A stretch of DNA of 64,000 nucleotides from Chrysomallon squamiferum (GCA_012295275.1 CM022676.1:17930391-17994390); one strand, 5' to 3'. Numbered from the stretch's first letter, positions 36,004-48,168 are shown. Numbers and translations: made by a program. The notes: a model not told the origin generated them from the letters alone.

Positions 36004-36234
36004 CTGTGTAAAAGAAGTAGAGTAAGACTTTAAAATGTGAGATAATTATGTGAGATTATTTAATTAGAAAATAATTATATTACTAACAAAAACTGTATTG
36101 TTATCAACGTTCGTGTCGGTTTGTATGTTTCGTTACTCACTATGTTCGTACCTGTGTCGCTGTGTGTGTCTGTGTTTCTCTGTGTTTGTGTATATGTGTG
36201 TTTGTGTATGTGTGTTTCTGTGTGTTTGTGTGTC

Positions 36235-36276
<42 letters not shown>

Positions 36277-36294
36277 TGTGTGTTTGTGTGTGTG

Positions 36295-36325
<31 letters not shown>

Positions 36326-36333
36326 TAACATAC
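36004..36333 (-). other. Intron of the BTB gene, filled with (TG)n
   Basis: The donor is GTATGT on the minus strand (36333-36328). The intron contains a TG-rich run at about 36170-36320 on the plus strand, so the apparent Thr-His reading frame that extends the BTB exon is simple sequence. Confidence 0.7.
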
Positions 36334-36591
36334 TTTAAAAACTCTGTGAAAATATCTGCCTGAACATCAGGCAAGATGATGCTGTTTTGTTCGCGAAGTT
36401 CTCCCATAAACATTTTGTGGAAGACTTCGCTTCGTATCATCAGGATGAAGCGATGTGCATCCACAGTTGTTTTATCTTCCCCAACAATAAATCTGACGTC
36501 GCTGTCTGTTCTCTTTATGAAAAACGTGTTCAATGCTCTCCGTTAGTGTTTTCCCTGTCTGCCAACCTGTAACTTCTGCTGAGGTGGCCAT
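36334..36591 (-). pseudogene. BTB-BACK-PHR protein, exon 1 (BTB domain), frame broken
   Basis: The start is the ATG at 36591, giving MATSAEVTGWQTGKTLTESI, which matches the WQ-G--LTE-I opening of BTBD1/2/3/6-like proteins. The BTB/POZ core follows (SDVRFIVGEDKTTVDAHRF, VFHKMF, LPDVQADIFTEFLK), the dimerisation and Cullin-3 binding fold. The opening and the core are in different frames. A T5 run near 36510 has one base too many; T4 would join them. The exon ends at TTTTTAAA before GTATGT and joins exon 2 as LKYLYTD. I chose this start because the shorter in-frame ATG (36533) lacks the conserved opening. Confidence 0.75.
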
Positions 36592-36610
36592 GTTTTCACT
36601 ATATAAACAA

Positions 36611-36611
36611 A

Positions 36612-36673
<62 letters not shown>
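36611..36673 (+). repeat. (AAT)n microsatellite
   Basis: An AAT run immediately upstream of the BTB start codon. Confidence 0.95.
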
Positions 36674-36674
<1 letters not shown>

Positions 36675-36819
36675 CTCATATGAAATATAATTTTAACATG
36701 TTTCTAATACACAGCCTCACATTGCAGTGATCAGTTTTCTATATTCACATCTAGCTATGACCTGTACATAGAAATATTTCAAATACTAAACATTTTTATG
36801 TAAAAAAATAATCAACCTA

Positions 36820-36905
36820 AGATAATTTCTAACTAGCGACTACTTTCTGTTTAACGCCTGTACTGATCAATACTGCGACCAGAGATCTAAAAATAAATAA
36901 ATAAA
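36820..36905 (-). repeat. Partial third copy of the upstream duplicated block
   Basis: The TTTCTGTTTAACGCCTGTAC and GATCAATA-TGCGACCAGAGATCTA stretch resembles 39200-39270 and, less well, 37300-37375. Confidence 0.55.
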
Positions 36906-37269
36906 AGATAACGAAAGAAAGAAAGAAAGAAAATAAGATAAATATATACCAAATCGATAAAAGACAAAAGAAGTACATTATGCTTACACTAGTGATTATT
37001 ATGATGACGACAACAACAATAATTATTATTATAATTATTATTATACACAGACATGTCTGTTCACAGTCAGGTAAAACATATTTAACCGTGGGACAAAATA
37101 TTTTCAAATTGCAATGTACATATGGTCATTTATACCAATTTACTCCTCGAAAAGACAAAATAATTAACCACTAATAACAAATCTAAAAGAAACTCGATAT
37201 CAGAAAAAAGAATAATAAGTGAGGAAAATCAAGGAAAAAGATGTGATACTTTTGAAATATAAAACTATA

Positions 37270-37458
37270 TAAAATACCTTGTAAGTTGATCTTCCTGATC
37301 GACAATTTCTTATAAGCGACAATTTTCTATCAACTCAGTTATAGATCACAGATGTCACCGAGCTAAGAATAAATGAAATAATATAAAAATAATATGAAGT
37401 AAGCGATATATAGGAAAAGGCGTGAATAAATAAAAAAAGAGAGCTATAATAGGATAGC

Positions 37459-37526
<68 letters not shown>

Positions 37527-37947
37527 CAGCATATTAAAGTCAGGATATACATAACTTGTTTCATTTCAATTTAAAACACCTGACACTTAAGTAATCTATT
37601 TGTTAGAGAACTAACTCTGATATATTTATAATAAATTAAGAACAGTGGAAGCGTCAACAGATAATAAAATATAAAATTTGATACACGTTCAATATGGCCG
37701 ACTACTGTCAGTTCTGCTTTGTGTTCTTTTAGTTAGGAAACCCTCCACTGATAAACACGCGACTGACGTCAAATATCTTATACGTCATCAAGTGTTACGT
37801 TTCAGTTTCAGATTAAAATAAACAAATCGTGCTACGAGATATATGTACACTGATCTTACATAAATCTTCTTTACAATAAATTACATTAATTCTAATTCAA
37901 TAAATTAAATACTACTAGATGCCATTGTTTATACGTAAGTTATACAT

Positions 37948-38017
<70 letters not shown>

Positions 38018-38350
38018 TTATAATAATAACAGCAACAACAACATCAGCATGATCAACAACAACAATAATAATAACAAATATTTTTTACAGTATACTTAAT
38101 ATAAGTGTACATGTCTTATTTCTCTGACGAGGCTTGCATGACCAGTTTCAATGTAATCTGCCACTGACTGCTTGTTATGTAGCTCATATAAAAATAGCGT
38201 GTCACTGCTACACGAAACACACAAAGGTATACTCGGGTGTTATTTACAGCGATCTGACAAGTTAATTGTTAATACACAATCTGTCCATAAGTGTAGAAAT
38301 AGCCCGTGAAAATAAGAAATTATTTACATTTGTCAGCATTGTGAGAAGAT
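37270..38350 (-). repeat. Duplicated block upstream of the BTB gene, copy 1
   Basis: It shares in order with 39165-40200: a CTTCCTGATCGA-A-TTTCTTA segment, an ATGGC-GAC segment, a GATAA-CACG-GACTGA segment, an ATAGCGTGTCA segment and a CAGAGCGATCT-like segment. AAT runs at about 37461-37523 and 37951-38014 interrupt it. On the minus strand GATCAGGAAGATCAACTTAC is followed by AAGGTATTTT, a possible donor. It could hold alternative non-coding first exons or promoters of the BTB gene; that is inference. Confidence 0.6.
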
Positions 38351-38394
38351 AAATAATTTGAATAAAGACGACAAAAACAACCAGCAATCTCGTA

Positions 38395-38480
<86 letters not shown>

Positions 38481-38589
38481 TATGAGATAATATGATCACA
38501 TCCTCTAGTGGTACTTTCCACAGACAACCAACAAACTCATAAATACTACTACTACTAGTACTACTATTACTACTACAACTATTACTACA

Positions 38590-38623
<34 letters not shown>

Positions 38624-39015
38624 ATAATAATAATAATAATAATAAAAAGTAATAAAAATTATATGTGATAATATTATCACATCCTGTCGTTACATACACC
38701 AGATGGTAAGAAACATTTTATAGTCGTGTCTAGCACATATTTTTTCATAGGTTTAAAAAGCCTCACGCTATAACGCTGTTTGTTAAATGGTTTATTCTTT
38801 TTTCTTTCTTTTTTCTTTCTTTTTGGATGTTTTCCGTTGTAGATGAAAACAAATACAATAACATTTTATGAACTGGCTGGAATGGGTGATAGACCAACCA
38901 ACGTTAGTTAAGAAGGAAGGAACGAATGAAGAAAGGAAGAAAGAAAAAATGAAACGAACACACGCAAATAAATAAATAAATAAATAATAAAATAATAACA
39001 ATAATAATAATAAAA

Positions 39016-39090
<75 letters not shown>
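38395..39090 (+). repeat. Cluster of trinucleotide runs
   Basis: (AAT)n at 38395-38476, (ACT)n then (AAT)n at about 38540-38645, and (AAT)n at about 38999-39090. A GATAATAT-ATCACATCCT motif follows the first run and is repeated after the second. Poly-Leu, poly-Tyr and poly-Val frames are artefacts. Confidence 0.9.
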
Positions 39091-39092
<2 letters not shown>

Positions 39093-39164
39093 TAATAATA
39101 ATAGAATTAAATAAATTAGAATAAAATTAAAAACAATATACACTACTTTACAGGTTCAAAATAG

Positions 39165-39474
39165 TTACCTACCTGAAAAACTTCCTGATCGATAGTTTCT
39201 TAGAAATGAGTTATTTCTGTTTAACGACTCTACTATTGATCACATAGATCAGGGATCTATAAATAAATAAATAAAATGAAATAAAGTAAAAGATTGATGA
39301 ATATATAGCATAAGCTGTCAACGATATATTGAACTATATTTAGGTGCTATCATTACAATTACTACTGCTGCTACTACTAGGACCAGTACTACTACTACTG
39401 CTACTAGTACCTCCACTACTACTACTAATAGAATAATAATTATTATTATAAGGACGATTATTATTATAAGGACG

Positions 39475-39506
<32 letters not shown>

Positions 39507-40200
39507 AGAGGTTTATCGATGTTTCTCATAAACCAGTGTGCAAGGTATATATATAATAATAATAATAATAATAAAAATAATAACGCCTTTATCAAAATTC
39601 ATACACAAATTTATAATCCTGACAAAATAGATTACAAGTTGAATATGTCTGATTTGTTTTAAGCAAAGCAATAATATGACATATATTAAATCAAAATAAA
39701 ATACAAAATACCTTTAAATTTCAAAATGGCTGACAGCTTCTGAATAATGCGTCTTGTTTGTAAGTGGTTTTCCTGGAACTGACGCCTTTCTGCTTGACAA
39801 GGTCACTGAAATATTTTCTGTGTGTCGCTGTTTACTAAGTCGTCTGCTGATAAGCACGTGACTGAAATCAGATATAGCACAAGTCACATCACGTATAGCA
39901 GTAGATATATAGTTATTTTGTCTGTAAAATATTAATATTTATTTCTCACTCAGTATATCGATGAAAAGGTTGTGTTAACCAGTGTCTATTAAGTAGGTCA
40001 GATAAGAATAGCGTGTCAGTTGTGTTGGCGACAAGAAACGTTATACTACGATCGTGAAATATGCAATGTAATGGTGAATCAGAGTACACGGGACATTCAT
40101 TTATTTGTAAGTGTTATTAGTCAGAGCGATCTAAACACAGGTGTGACAGATACAACCTTTATTATGTTTAGTGTGAAAAAATAGCATTGTTCAAACAGTA
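39165..40200 (-). repeat. Duplicated block upstream of the BTB gene, copy 2
   Basis: The partner of 37270-38350 in the same orientation, about 1.9 kb away. On the minus strand CGATCAGGAAGTTTTTCAG is followed by GTAGGTAAC, a good donor sequence at the place where copy 1 has its candidate donor. Confidence 0.6.
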
Positions 40201-40350
40201 ACAGTTCTGATTATTGGTGTGATTTATTTATCTATTTATTTATTTATTTATTTATATCACTTTTTCCTTTTTTAGTTATCTGTTGGTATTTTTCTGTTAA
40301 AATGCAGAAGACTCCATAACATCTGTAAAAACAACAACAACAACAACAGC

Positions 40351-40419
<69 letters not shown>

Positions 40420-40435
40420 CAACAACAAAGAAGAA

Positions 40436-40467
<32 letters not shown>

Positions 40468-40470
40468 AGA
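40351..40470 (+). repeat. (AAT)n and (AAG)n runs
   Basis: An AAT run passes through ACA/CAA steps into an AAG run. Confidence 0.95.
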
Positions 40471-40844
40471 CGAAGAATTAACATGTTTTAGTTATAAATA
40501 TTACTTCATATAAATAAAAGTACACGTTATTGTAAGAAACATACAAAATGCCATAACAGAAAAATAAATTAAAACTTTGTATATTATTGCATATTCTATC
40601 CTTGAATATTTATGACATATTTACAGAATATCTGAACTTACTTACACAATGCGCATTAAATCTTCACAATATTTTAGGTGATATTTAAATAGTAATTTGT
40701 TTTTGTTTCCACAGATTACCAATGATAAATTATATTCATTTTTTAATTTTTATTAGAGTTACCAATAATAAATGTTAATTTCTTTTTTAGTTAACTCACT
40801 TTTTAGTTAAGGTTTATCAATGACAAATGTAATTTATCGCTTTA

Positions 40845-43060
40845 CAGGATAAACAAGCTCATGTTGTCCAGAAAAAAAGGCCAGGTTCCTTCAGGCCAAG
40901 GATGACCACTTGACCATGTGTGTAGTGCACAGTTCAGTGAAGAACAATCACTTCTCCAGTCCTGACTGTTAAGAGAAACTTGTACAGACTCAGACACTCA
41001 GATGTACTCAACATGTTTGTAAACAGATACTGGGTATAATGGACAGGTAATTCAGTTTACTACCAGATTTTATAAACTTTAAAATAATAAATTACTTAAT
41101 GCCATCTTAGAATGTTTTAATATTAATAATATTATATATATATATATTTTTGTTCATTTGTAAATAATGATATATGTAGATACAAATAGAAATACAGACT
41201 TTGTCATTGATTTACCAATTGTGATAACAAATCTAAGAGGAAATAGCCAATTGAACATGTATTTTAGAAAGTTTAAATTTAAAAATTAAGAATAAGATAA
41301 AGATTTTAGATTTTATTTGTTATCAATTTTAAAAAAAAAAAAAAAAAAAAAAATGTATATTTTATTTTTAAAATTATTAGATTCATATTTAAAGGTTCTG
41401 ACTTGATTTGTTCAAATTTGTTTTAAACAGGGACATTGCCAGAAAATAAAAAGAACAGGAACAACAAGAAATATTTTAATAAATAGTTTGACTTTATTTC
41501 ATTTGAGTTAAATTTTATTTCACTCTACATATATATATTAGTTGAAAACATCACTGCAGATTCAAATGAAGACATAAAATTATAATAGTTGTTCTACAGA
41601 AATGTACAATGTAATGTTTTATTTTCAGAAACAAGCCGGATGTTATATCAGAATCACCACAGAGTACAGAAATCTATTTACAGCAGATTCTTAGAGCAAA
41701 GAAATCACAGGACAGTTACAGACCATCAGATGTTTTACATGAGTGCTGTTTTAACAGGCTGAGTGATTGGTAAGTAAACTGAATGTACATCACATTTGTA
41801 ATACTATTACTGACATTTTTGTTTTAAATGTATGAATGTCATGTCTGAAGTTTTGGACACAAGCTGGTGTTGTACACAGAGCACAGAAATCTATTTACAG
41901 CAGATTCTTCACATCATGTTAGTTTAACTGTCTACTTGACTGATAAATAAATGTAAACTTTTCTCTCACAAGTTTTAATAAACTTTTCTCTTGGGCCTTT
42001 CAGTAACTATGAAGTGTGAAAATTAATTTTAAATGGTCTGTTTCAGATGATCGTTATTAATTATTATTTTTGATAATGACAGTGTAAGAGAAAAGCCCTC
42101 TACCTCTGTTAATTAAGACAGCTGTTTTTATGTTCAGTTTCAAGTGTACATTCTTTAATACATAAGTAGCAGAGTGACAAACTCAAGACACAGCACCAAG
42201 TTCAGTCAAGTCTGTGAAAAAAAAAGACTTTAGTTTTTAAAAATGATTTATTTTAGAAATCCTTGATTACTGCTTGAAAAAAAAAAAAAGTACACATTTT
42301 ATATAAAGGTGTTTGGTCCAGGGGAGATAATTTCATTTTTTTCTTTTTGTATTCTTCTTTTTAATTTAATTTTAAACAAAAATCTACTTAATCATAAAAA
42401 TCCAAATATAAAATAACAAAGAATATGAAGACTTCTGGTAAAGATTTAGTCAATAAACATATCTTAATAAAACATAAAATGGAAGTAGATAATTTTCTGT
42501 GTTTTGGAAGACAAATCAGAAATTATAAATTTTCTGAATAAATAATTTTAAGATTACGTTATTTATTGAGCTTTTAACTTTTTTGTAGACAAATATCTTG
42601 GTTATTTTTTATTTCATTTTGTATATTTTATTATTATACTTTTGTTGGATAGATCAGAAATCTTGGTATTTTTATATTTTTCAGCACTCTTGGCTCTCAT
42701 CTGAAAAACCGTATGAAACATTTTAAAACATTTTTAATTTAAAACTTCAAAAATATGTAACATGATGCTTTTCTAAATTTTATGTAAGGAATTTTATGAG
42801 AGTTTTCTAAAATTAAGTTTTTTTATATGAAAAAGTAGTTTTGATATTAACTTGTTTTCTTGTTGAAATAAATATTTCAAATTATTTTGTATTCTATTTT
42901 TAATTTAATATTTTTAGCTAGCATTATCAAACATCCTAAGGTGAGGAATATTTTTATTTACATAGTTTTGGCACATTAACCAAAACTTAATAAACATTGC
43001 AAATTCTTATATATTAGTAGCTGTACAAAATTATTTGAATTTTCTGATTCAGGTTGAGTG
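40845..43060 (+). repeat. Third, diverged copy of part of the inverted-repeat family
   Basis: Several stretches match the right arm in the same order and orientation. TTTACAGGATAAAC with CCAGAAAAAA near 40845 matches 61510. GACACAGCACCAAGTTCAGT with CAAGTCTGTGAAAAAA near 42190 matches 62055. AAATATAAAATAACAAAGAA near 42403 matches 62242. GAATATTTTTATTTACATAG with TTTTG near 42947 matches 62670. Divergence is much greater than between the two arms. This shows that the arm sequence belongs to a repeated family and not only to one palindrome. Confidence 0.65.
41629..41769 (+). CDS. Exon-like segment, unrecognised, two open frames
   Basis: The segment has an acceptor (ATTTTCAG, to 41628) and an excellent donor (GTAAGT from 41770) 141 bp apart. 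One frame is open throughout and reads NKPDVISESPQSTEIYLQQ, then ILRAKKSQDSYRPSDVLHE. A second frame (SIYSRFLEQRNHRTVTD) is open until a TGA ten bases before the donor. I recognise neither. A partial copy of its middle (CAGAAATCTATTTACAGCAG) recurs at about 41860-41912. It may be an exon of the gene relic carried by the repeat family or an isolated functional exon. Confidence 0.4.
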
Positions 43061-43486
43061 CATGAAATGTCCGTAACACAGAAAAAAAAAATCACAGACT
43101 AGTTTAGACTGTTTATTTTAAGAAAAGTAAATAAATTTGATTACATATATTTATTTATTTGTATTTTAAAAATTGAAAAACAAAACAGATTTCACCCATT
43201 TTATCTACTCAGTAAGAGATATAAACATTTATTCAGTCTGTCAGGATTTTTTCTTTACACTGTCAAACTAGAAGTGAAAATATCAGCCTAAGAGACACAC
43301 ACTGATTTACTGGGTGAACCAAAAAATATTTTCTGAACATTAACACCTCATATTTCCTATGTCACAGTTTGATGTGTAGATTGGGAAAACAATTCCTGAC
43401 TCCAGCACTGTGAGAAGACAGCAACTGTTACAGTCTCTGATACTGCATTGTCCCACTCTGCTGTATGAGTCAGGTAAAGGACTAGC

Positions 43487-43615
43487 TCAGTCCTTCGTAT
43501 CGTCAGTGTGGCGAGACATCACTCTCATGAACACTGCCTTCCCAAGTTTCTGTCTCATCTTGTTCTGCTCTTTTCTTCTCTCTGTTTCCTTTCTCTTCTC
43601 ATCCAGCTTCAGTTT
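43487..43615 (-). pseudogene. CAMSAP-like coiled-coil segment
   Basis: Reads KLKLDEKRKETERRKEQNK, then MRQKLGKAVFMRVMSR, and ends at a TGA (43489-43487). CAMSAP proteins have MKLEEKRRAIEAQKKKME, then KQRQKMGRTAFL at this place. This is the most diagnostic piece outside the CH domain. The upstream half of the helix is in another frame. Confidence 0.75.
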
Positions 43616-43779
43616 CAGACGTCACCTGCTCTTCAACTTCCTGGCTGTTGTGTTTGCCACCGTCATGCACTGTCCTCTCAGTCATCTGCCAAGTGCTTTC
43701 ATTTGGCAGCATAACAAATGAAGTGTTTAAACAAACATCAGCTTATTTTCACAAGAACACAGACTTCAACAGCACTCTG

Positions 43780-44469
43780 CCGTTTACATGTTGTTTCTGT
43801 CCATGTAAACCATCACAGAACCATCAACATCGCTATCTTCTGCAACAGGAACAGAGGGTAAGGAAACTTCAACACAAACATCCGGATTAATGTAAAACAC
43901 TTCATAGCCTCTGTTTGCCATCTGACATTGACCTTCACCTACATTATTTTCAGTTATCCGTGGTGTTAGCCGAGTGTCAGACAATGGACTGACACTTACT
44001 GGTTCATCTAACAGACAACTCTGTGTGGTGTTGAGGTCCAGAGAGGCAGTGGCTTCCACAGTTGTGTCCCCTTGACTTGGAAATCCATCAGCTGTGACAT
44101 GCGATGCATGAGGAAATTTCCTAGACATTGTTGGAGATGTTGTCCTGTTTCTTGGAGTTTTGTCTCTTTCCTGTGCTTTTGAATGATTAAATGTTTTATT
44201 TTGGCTGGTTTTAGCATTAAAGCTTCAAGTTTTTCTCCCTGATTGCTCACATTTGACTGTTGAGATTGGTTACCTGGTGTAGTACACTCTACAACTTCAT
44301 GCTGTCAGAGTTGGACATGGTTGGCTGCAGTGTGTGTTGCATGTCCAGGTAAACAGAATTGAGCTCCTCATTGGTGAAACTTTGACACAAGACTGAGTCG
44401 AATCTGATGTTGGACAACAGAGTGAAGAACACACTGGTCTGAATCTGACTGGTGAGAGCACGGTCTCGT
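43780..44469 (-). pseudogene. CAMSAP-like large exon, two frame changes
   Basis: The acceptor is TTTACACAG (AG at 44471-44470). The first frame reads RRDRALTSQIQTSVFFTLL and QSFTNEELNSVYLDMQHTL. One base is lacking after SMK before the frame continues as CTTPGNQSQQSNVSNQGEK. A second change leads to TPRNRTTSPTMSRKFPHAS and ends with RGYEVFYINPD and VMVYMDRNNM before a TAA. The serine/threonine-rich middle resembles the disordered linker of CAMSAPs. Shadow frames on both strands are ignored. Confidence 0.65.
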
Positions 44470-45030
44470 CTGTGTAAATAAATAAATAAAATACTGAATA
44501 AAATATTAAGTAAATAAACAAACAAATAAAATACTGAATAAAATATTAACTAAACAAACAAATGAATAAAATAGTAAATAAAGTATTAATCATTTTTCTT
44601 TCTTTCTCCCCCTATTCAACTAACAAATGTATTTTTATACTATTATTGTTGTAACTACAACAACAAAAACAACAACTACTACTACTACAACTACTACTGT
44701 TCCTGTTTCTACACCTACTTTTCATTTGACTTTTATAATTTCTCATTTAACTGTCATATACTCAAACTCCCTCTACTACTACTATTTTGCAACAATAAAG
44801 CTACTATTAGTACTGCTACTACCACTACAACTAGTACTATGACTCATGCAGTATTTTTCTGACTGTGAGTCACACAAGATACATTATGAACACAAAGCAT
44901 CGCTGGCTAAAATATCACCTATTACTACAAACAAGAATGATTATTATTAAGTACTAATGCTATAATAACCACACTACTACAACAATGGGTTTACTACTAC
45001 TACTGCTGTTACTGTAAGAACAACGACAAC

Positions 45031-45136
45031 CTCTGCAGATGCTTCTGTTCCTGCCAGGCTAGTACAGATTCTTTGATGACATTTCTCTCCTGTGGTGAGC
45101 TCACAGAATTACCTCTTCTTGTGTACTGAGCAGTTT
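45031..45136 (-). pseudogene. CAMSAP-like middle exon
   Basis: 106 bp between a GTTTTTCAG acceptor and a GTTGTC donor, open, reading ETAQYTRRGNSVSSPQERN and VIKESVLAWQEQKHLQ. It ends with two bases of an arginine codon that the exon at 44469 completes. Confidence 0.65.
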
Positions 45137-45652
45137 CTGAAAAACAAGTTTTTATTTGTTTACCTTTGTTGATACAAAATATTTCTTTTTCTGACAGATA
45201 CATATATTAATGACTTATGTTTTATCCTGATATATATCTATATATTTTATTAGATTTCTAAATTATAAATATACTAAATTCTTAGAATCATCAAATTATA
45301 CTGAAAACTAAGAGATGGCAAAATTAATTTTTAAACTTTCATATAAAAACACAATAAAGTGAACTGCATTCTGGGAGTGGAAAACAAAACAAGAAATGGT
45401 TTTCATTACTCTTAGTACAAATATAAACTAACAAAAAATGAAACAATGCAAATGGAAATAAGGAAACATGGAAGTAAACTAAGTTATCCTGCTATTTGTA
45501 TACCACAGTTAATTTACTTGTTATTGTAGACTATCCTTGCACTAGTCTGTTTTTCTTCTTACTCTGCATTGAGAATATTTTACCAATACCAAAACAGAGA
45601 ACAATGTAAGTAGATTGTTAAACAGAAAAGTTAATGAGTGTGTTTTTCATAC

Positions 45653-45747
45653 CAGTTTGTTGAGAAACTTCTCTGTCTGTTCTGCTGTCTGTGTGTGTCC
45701 CATTCTGATGTTTAAATAACAACACTTGTTTGTTTTGTGGTATGTTC
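45653..45747 (-). pseudogene. CAMSAP-like middle exon
   Basis: 95 bp with a TTTTTCAG acceptor and a GTATGA donor, open, reading NIPQNKQVLLFKHQNGTHT and DSRTDREVSQQT. The split codons fit both neighbours. Confidence 0.6.
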
Positions 45748-46402
45748 CTGAAAAAGCTATATAAGAAAATAATTTAATTTTTTATTGCCTTTATTAATAA
45801 CATTATTTACTATTATATATATATATATCAATGCCATTTACAGATACAAATGAATATTTGTTGACAAAAATATATTTAAGCTATTTTATTTCAAATGTGC
45901 ATGCATGCATTCAGACATACTGATAAACACATACAGTCTGAGGTAATGAATAACTAAAGATAAGTATATTTATAATATAGTCTAAATTCTTAATTAAAAA
46001 AAAATCGGTATCTTCTAAATATATTATATATCATTATAACCTGATTATTGATAAATATAAATTCTGCTAAAATAAAGAAGAAATATTTTATTTAAGAATA
46101 TACATCACGTTTTTTTACTAGTTCTTTGTATTTTAAAAGGCGAATAACAATAAAGCATTTAAAATTTTGTTTAATATTAACTTTTTTATTAGTAGCCTTC
46201 TCAAATACTGAACATTGTATAAAGATCTTTCAAAGCCCGAAATCATCCATTTTAAATAATAAAAATTGATTTACATACATAAAAGCATCCCTCTAAATAT
46301 ACACTGAAACTGAATAGTATAAATCCCAATTTTTCCAGTACAATAATAAATTACATAAATTAATATAATGAAAGATTAATTAAAAAATCTCACAAAACTT
46401 AC

Positions 46403-46599
46403 TTTTTGCTTCCTGACCAATCAGAAGCTGTCCTGTCTCTGTCAGTTTTATCACTTCTATCCAGAAGAACTGCTCTACAGGAAAGACTCAGAGTTTTTGT
46501 CGTCTTGTAAGTGAAGTGGAAAAATTGATGAGAATGTTTTGATGAGGCAAAGATTATATAAAGAATTAGGTATTCCTAACCCATCTTTCAAACATATAT
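46403..46599 (-). pseudogene. CAMSAP-like CH-domain end and following exon
   Basis: After an acceptor (TTTTCTTAG) the frame reads DICLKDGLGIPNSLYNLCL and IKTFSSIF. CAMSAPs have DICLKE..SLADSLYNL.LI.EF in the CH domain. It runs to a TAG near 46477. A second open frame in the 3' part (AVLLDRSDKTDRDRTASDW) ends at a GTAAGT donor at 46402 and joins the next exon in phase. The sequence between the two parts, including the FWWFE-like segment of the family, is missing. Confidence 0.65.
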
Positions 46600-46676
46600 C
46601 TAAGAAAAAATAAATAACAATGAGGCAGTTAATATCTAATAATACAGGAAAAAATAAGGAGGAAGATATGTGACTG

Positions 46677-46780
<104 letters not shown>

Positions 46781-47280
46781 ATGATACAGTTTGTTGATTA
46801 TGAAATATAAAATTAAAAAAACAATAACAACACATCTCTCTAAACTATATATAAACATTAATAACCTTAATGTATGCTAAATTTTAAAGTTACCAACTGA
46901 TTCATTATTTTATTTACAAAAATTGTGTTTATTAAACTAACCATGAAAACTGAGAGACTGCAGACAATAGAAACTACAGTACATTGTCTCCTATGTAACA
47001 GGAAAGTTAAACACTTTAAAATACTCATTCCTTTGTTTTAAAATACAGAAATAAACATTTACAACAAAACAATCACATTTATATCAATGTATGTATACGC
47101 ATGTGTGTGTGTGCATGTGTCTGTGGGTGTGTGTATATGTCTTTGTGTTTGTGTGTGTGTGTGTATATGTGTACTTACTGATATATTATTTACAAACTGC
47201 AACTTCATATATTAAATTAAATTAAACTTCATTAGGTTTAGAATAATGAGAAATATAAAAGAAAACAAACTCAAATTCAC

Positions 47281-47422
47281 CTGCTCAGATTTGTTCTCTT
47301 TTGCATTGGCAGCAGTACAATCTTTATTTAACCAGAAAATAATTGTGTCCTCATTGAAGTTCACTGAATGTGTTAAAAGTTGTAATTTGTCTGAAAGTTG
47401 AAAAAATTTCTTGTTCAAAATG
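47281..47422 (-). pseudogene. CAMSAP-like CH-domain exon with FWLNK
   Basis: 142 bp with an ACATTCAG acceptor and a GTGAAT donor, open. It reads SVNFNEDTIIFWLNKDCTA, matching the LPYDLEDA-LFWINK segment of CAMSAP CH domains. Phase fits the preceding exon. Confidence 0.75.
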
Positions 47423-47775
47423 CTGAATGTAAAATCTGAGGTCTCATTATATTATATGATAAATTATACAAAATATGCAGCCCACATTTCATTCTCCATC
47501 TCCTCTGTTCTCTGTCTTGCCATTCCTTCATCCTGTCTCCTTCCCTCATACATTCATACATTTACATATTTAACTGCAGTCATCATAATACTTCTCCTTC
47601 TTAGTGATCAAAGTAGAAGGATGAATGCCTTAAAATACACCTCAAAAATAAAATAAATAAACTTTAACACACCCAAACAAACTCATTTTAAAAAAAAAAT
47701 TATTCAAATTTTAGCATTTAACAAGATAAAAAAAAAAACATATATATAAATGAATAAATAAAAACAACAACATAC

Positions 47776-47861
47776 CTGACAGCTTGAACAGCATGTTCTA
47801 CTGAAACAAATTCACTGGTATACACCAACATCAGCACATCAATTAGAGCAATATGTGCATA
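47776..47861 (-). pseudogene. CAMSAP-like CH-domain exon with AHIALIDVL
   Basis: 86 bp with a TTTTTTCAG acceptor and a GTATGT donor, open. It reads YAHIALIDVLMLVYTSEF and VSVEHAVQAVR; CAMSAPs have SAHMAMVDALMMAYT-E--SIEKVV at this point. Confidence 0.8.
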
Positions 47862-48068
47862 CTGAAAAAACAGTAAAAAACAATAATAAACAGTTAGAAA
47901 TAAATAACTAATACTTCTGACATGCTTTGTGATTAATAAAGTATGTTAATGAGTAATGCAACAAAACAAAAGGAAATAACTGATTACTGTGACACTATTT
48001 TCAAATTAATTAAGAACAATTACAAAACTTATTTTTCTGTTGACAACACAAAAATAAAATAAACTCAC

Positions 48069-48168
48069 AACTGAGAATGGTGCAGACTACATGAGAATGG
48101 TTTCTGTAACAGCTGATTCATCCTTCTCCATGATGTAAATTCACTTTCTAGACAGCAACTGAACAATA
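48069..48168 (-). pseudogene. CAMSAP-like exon with two nonsense codons
   Basis: The frame reads IVQLLSRK, TGA, IYIMEKDESAVTETILM, TAG, SAPFS, then a GTGAGT donor. CAMSAPs have QALSRKGIYVMESDDTPVT at this point, so the TGA stands exactly at a conserved glycine (GGA to TGA is one base). About ten residues expected before this exon are absent. Confidence 0.75.

Noticed and set aside
43410-43721. Plus-strand frames of 103, 68 and 80 codons (43410-43890)
   Set aside because: They are antisense shadows of the CAMSAP-like coiled-coil and large exons on the minus strand.
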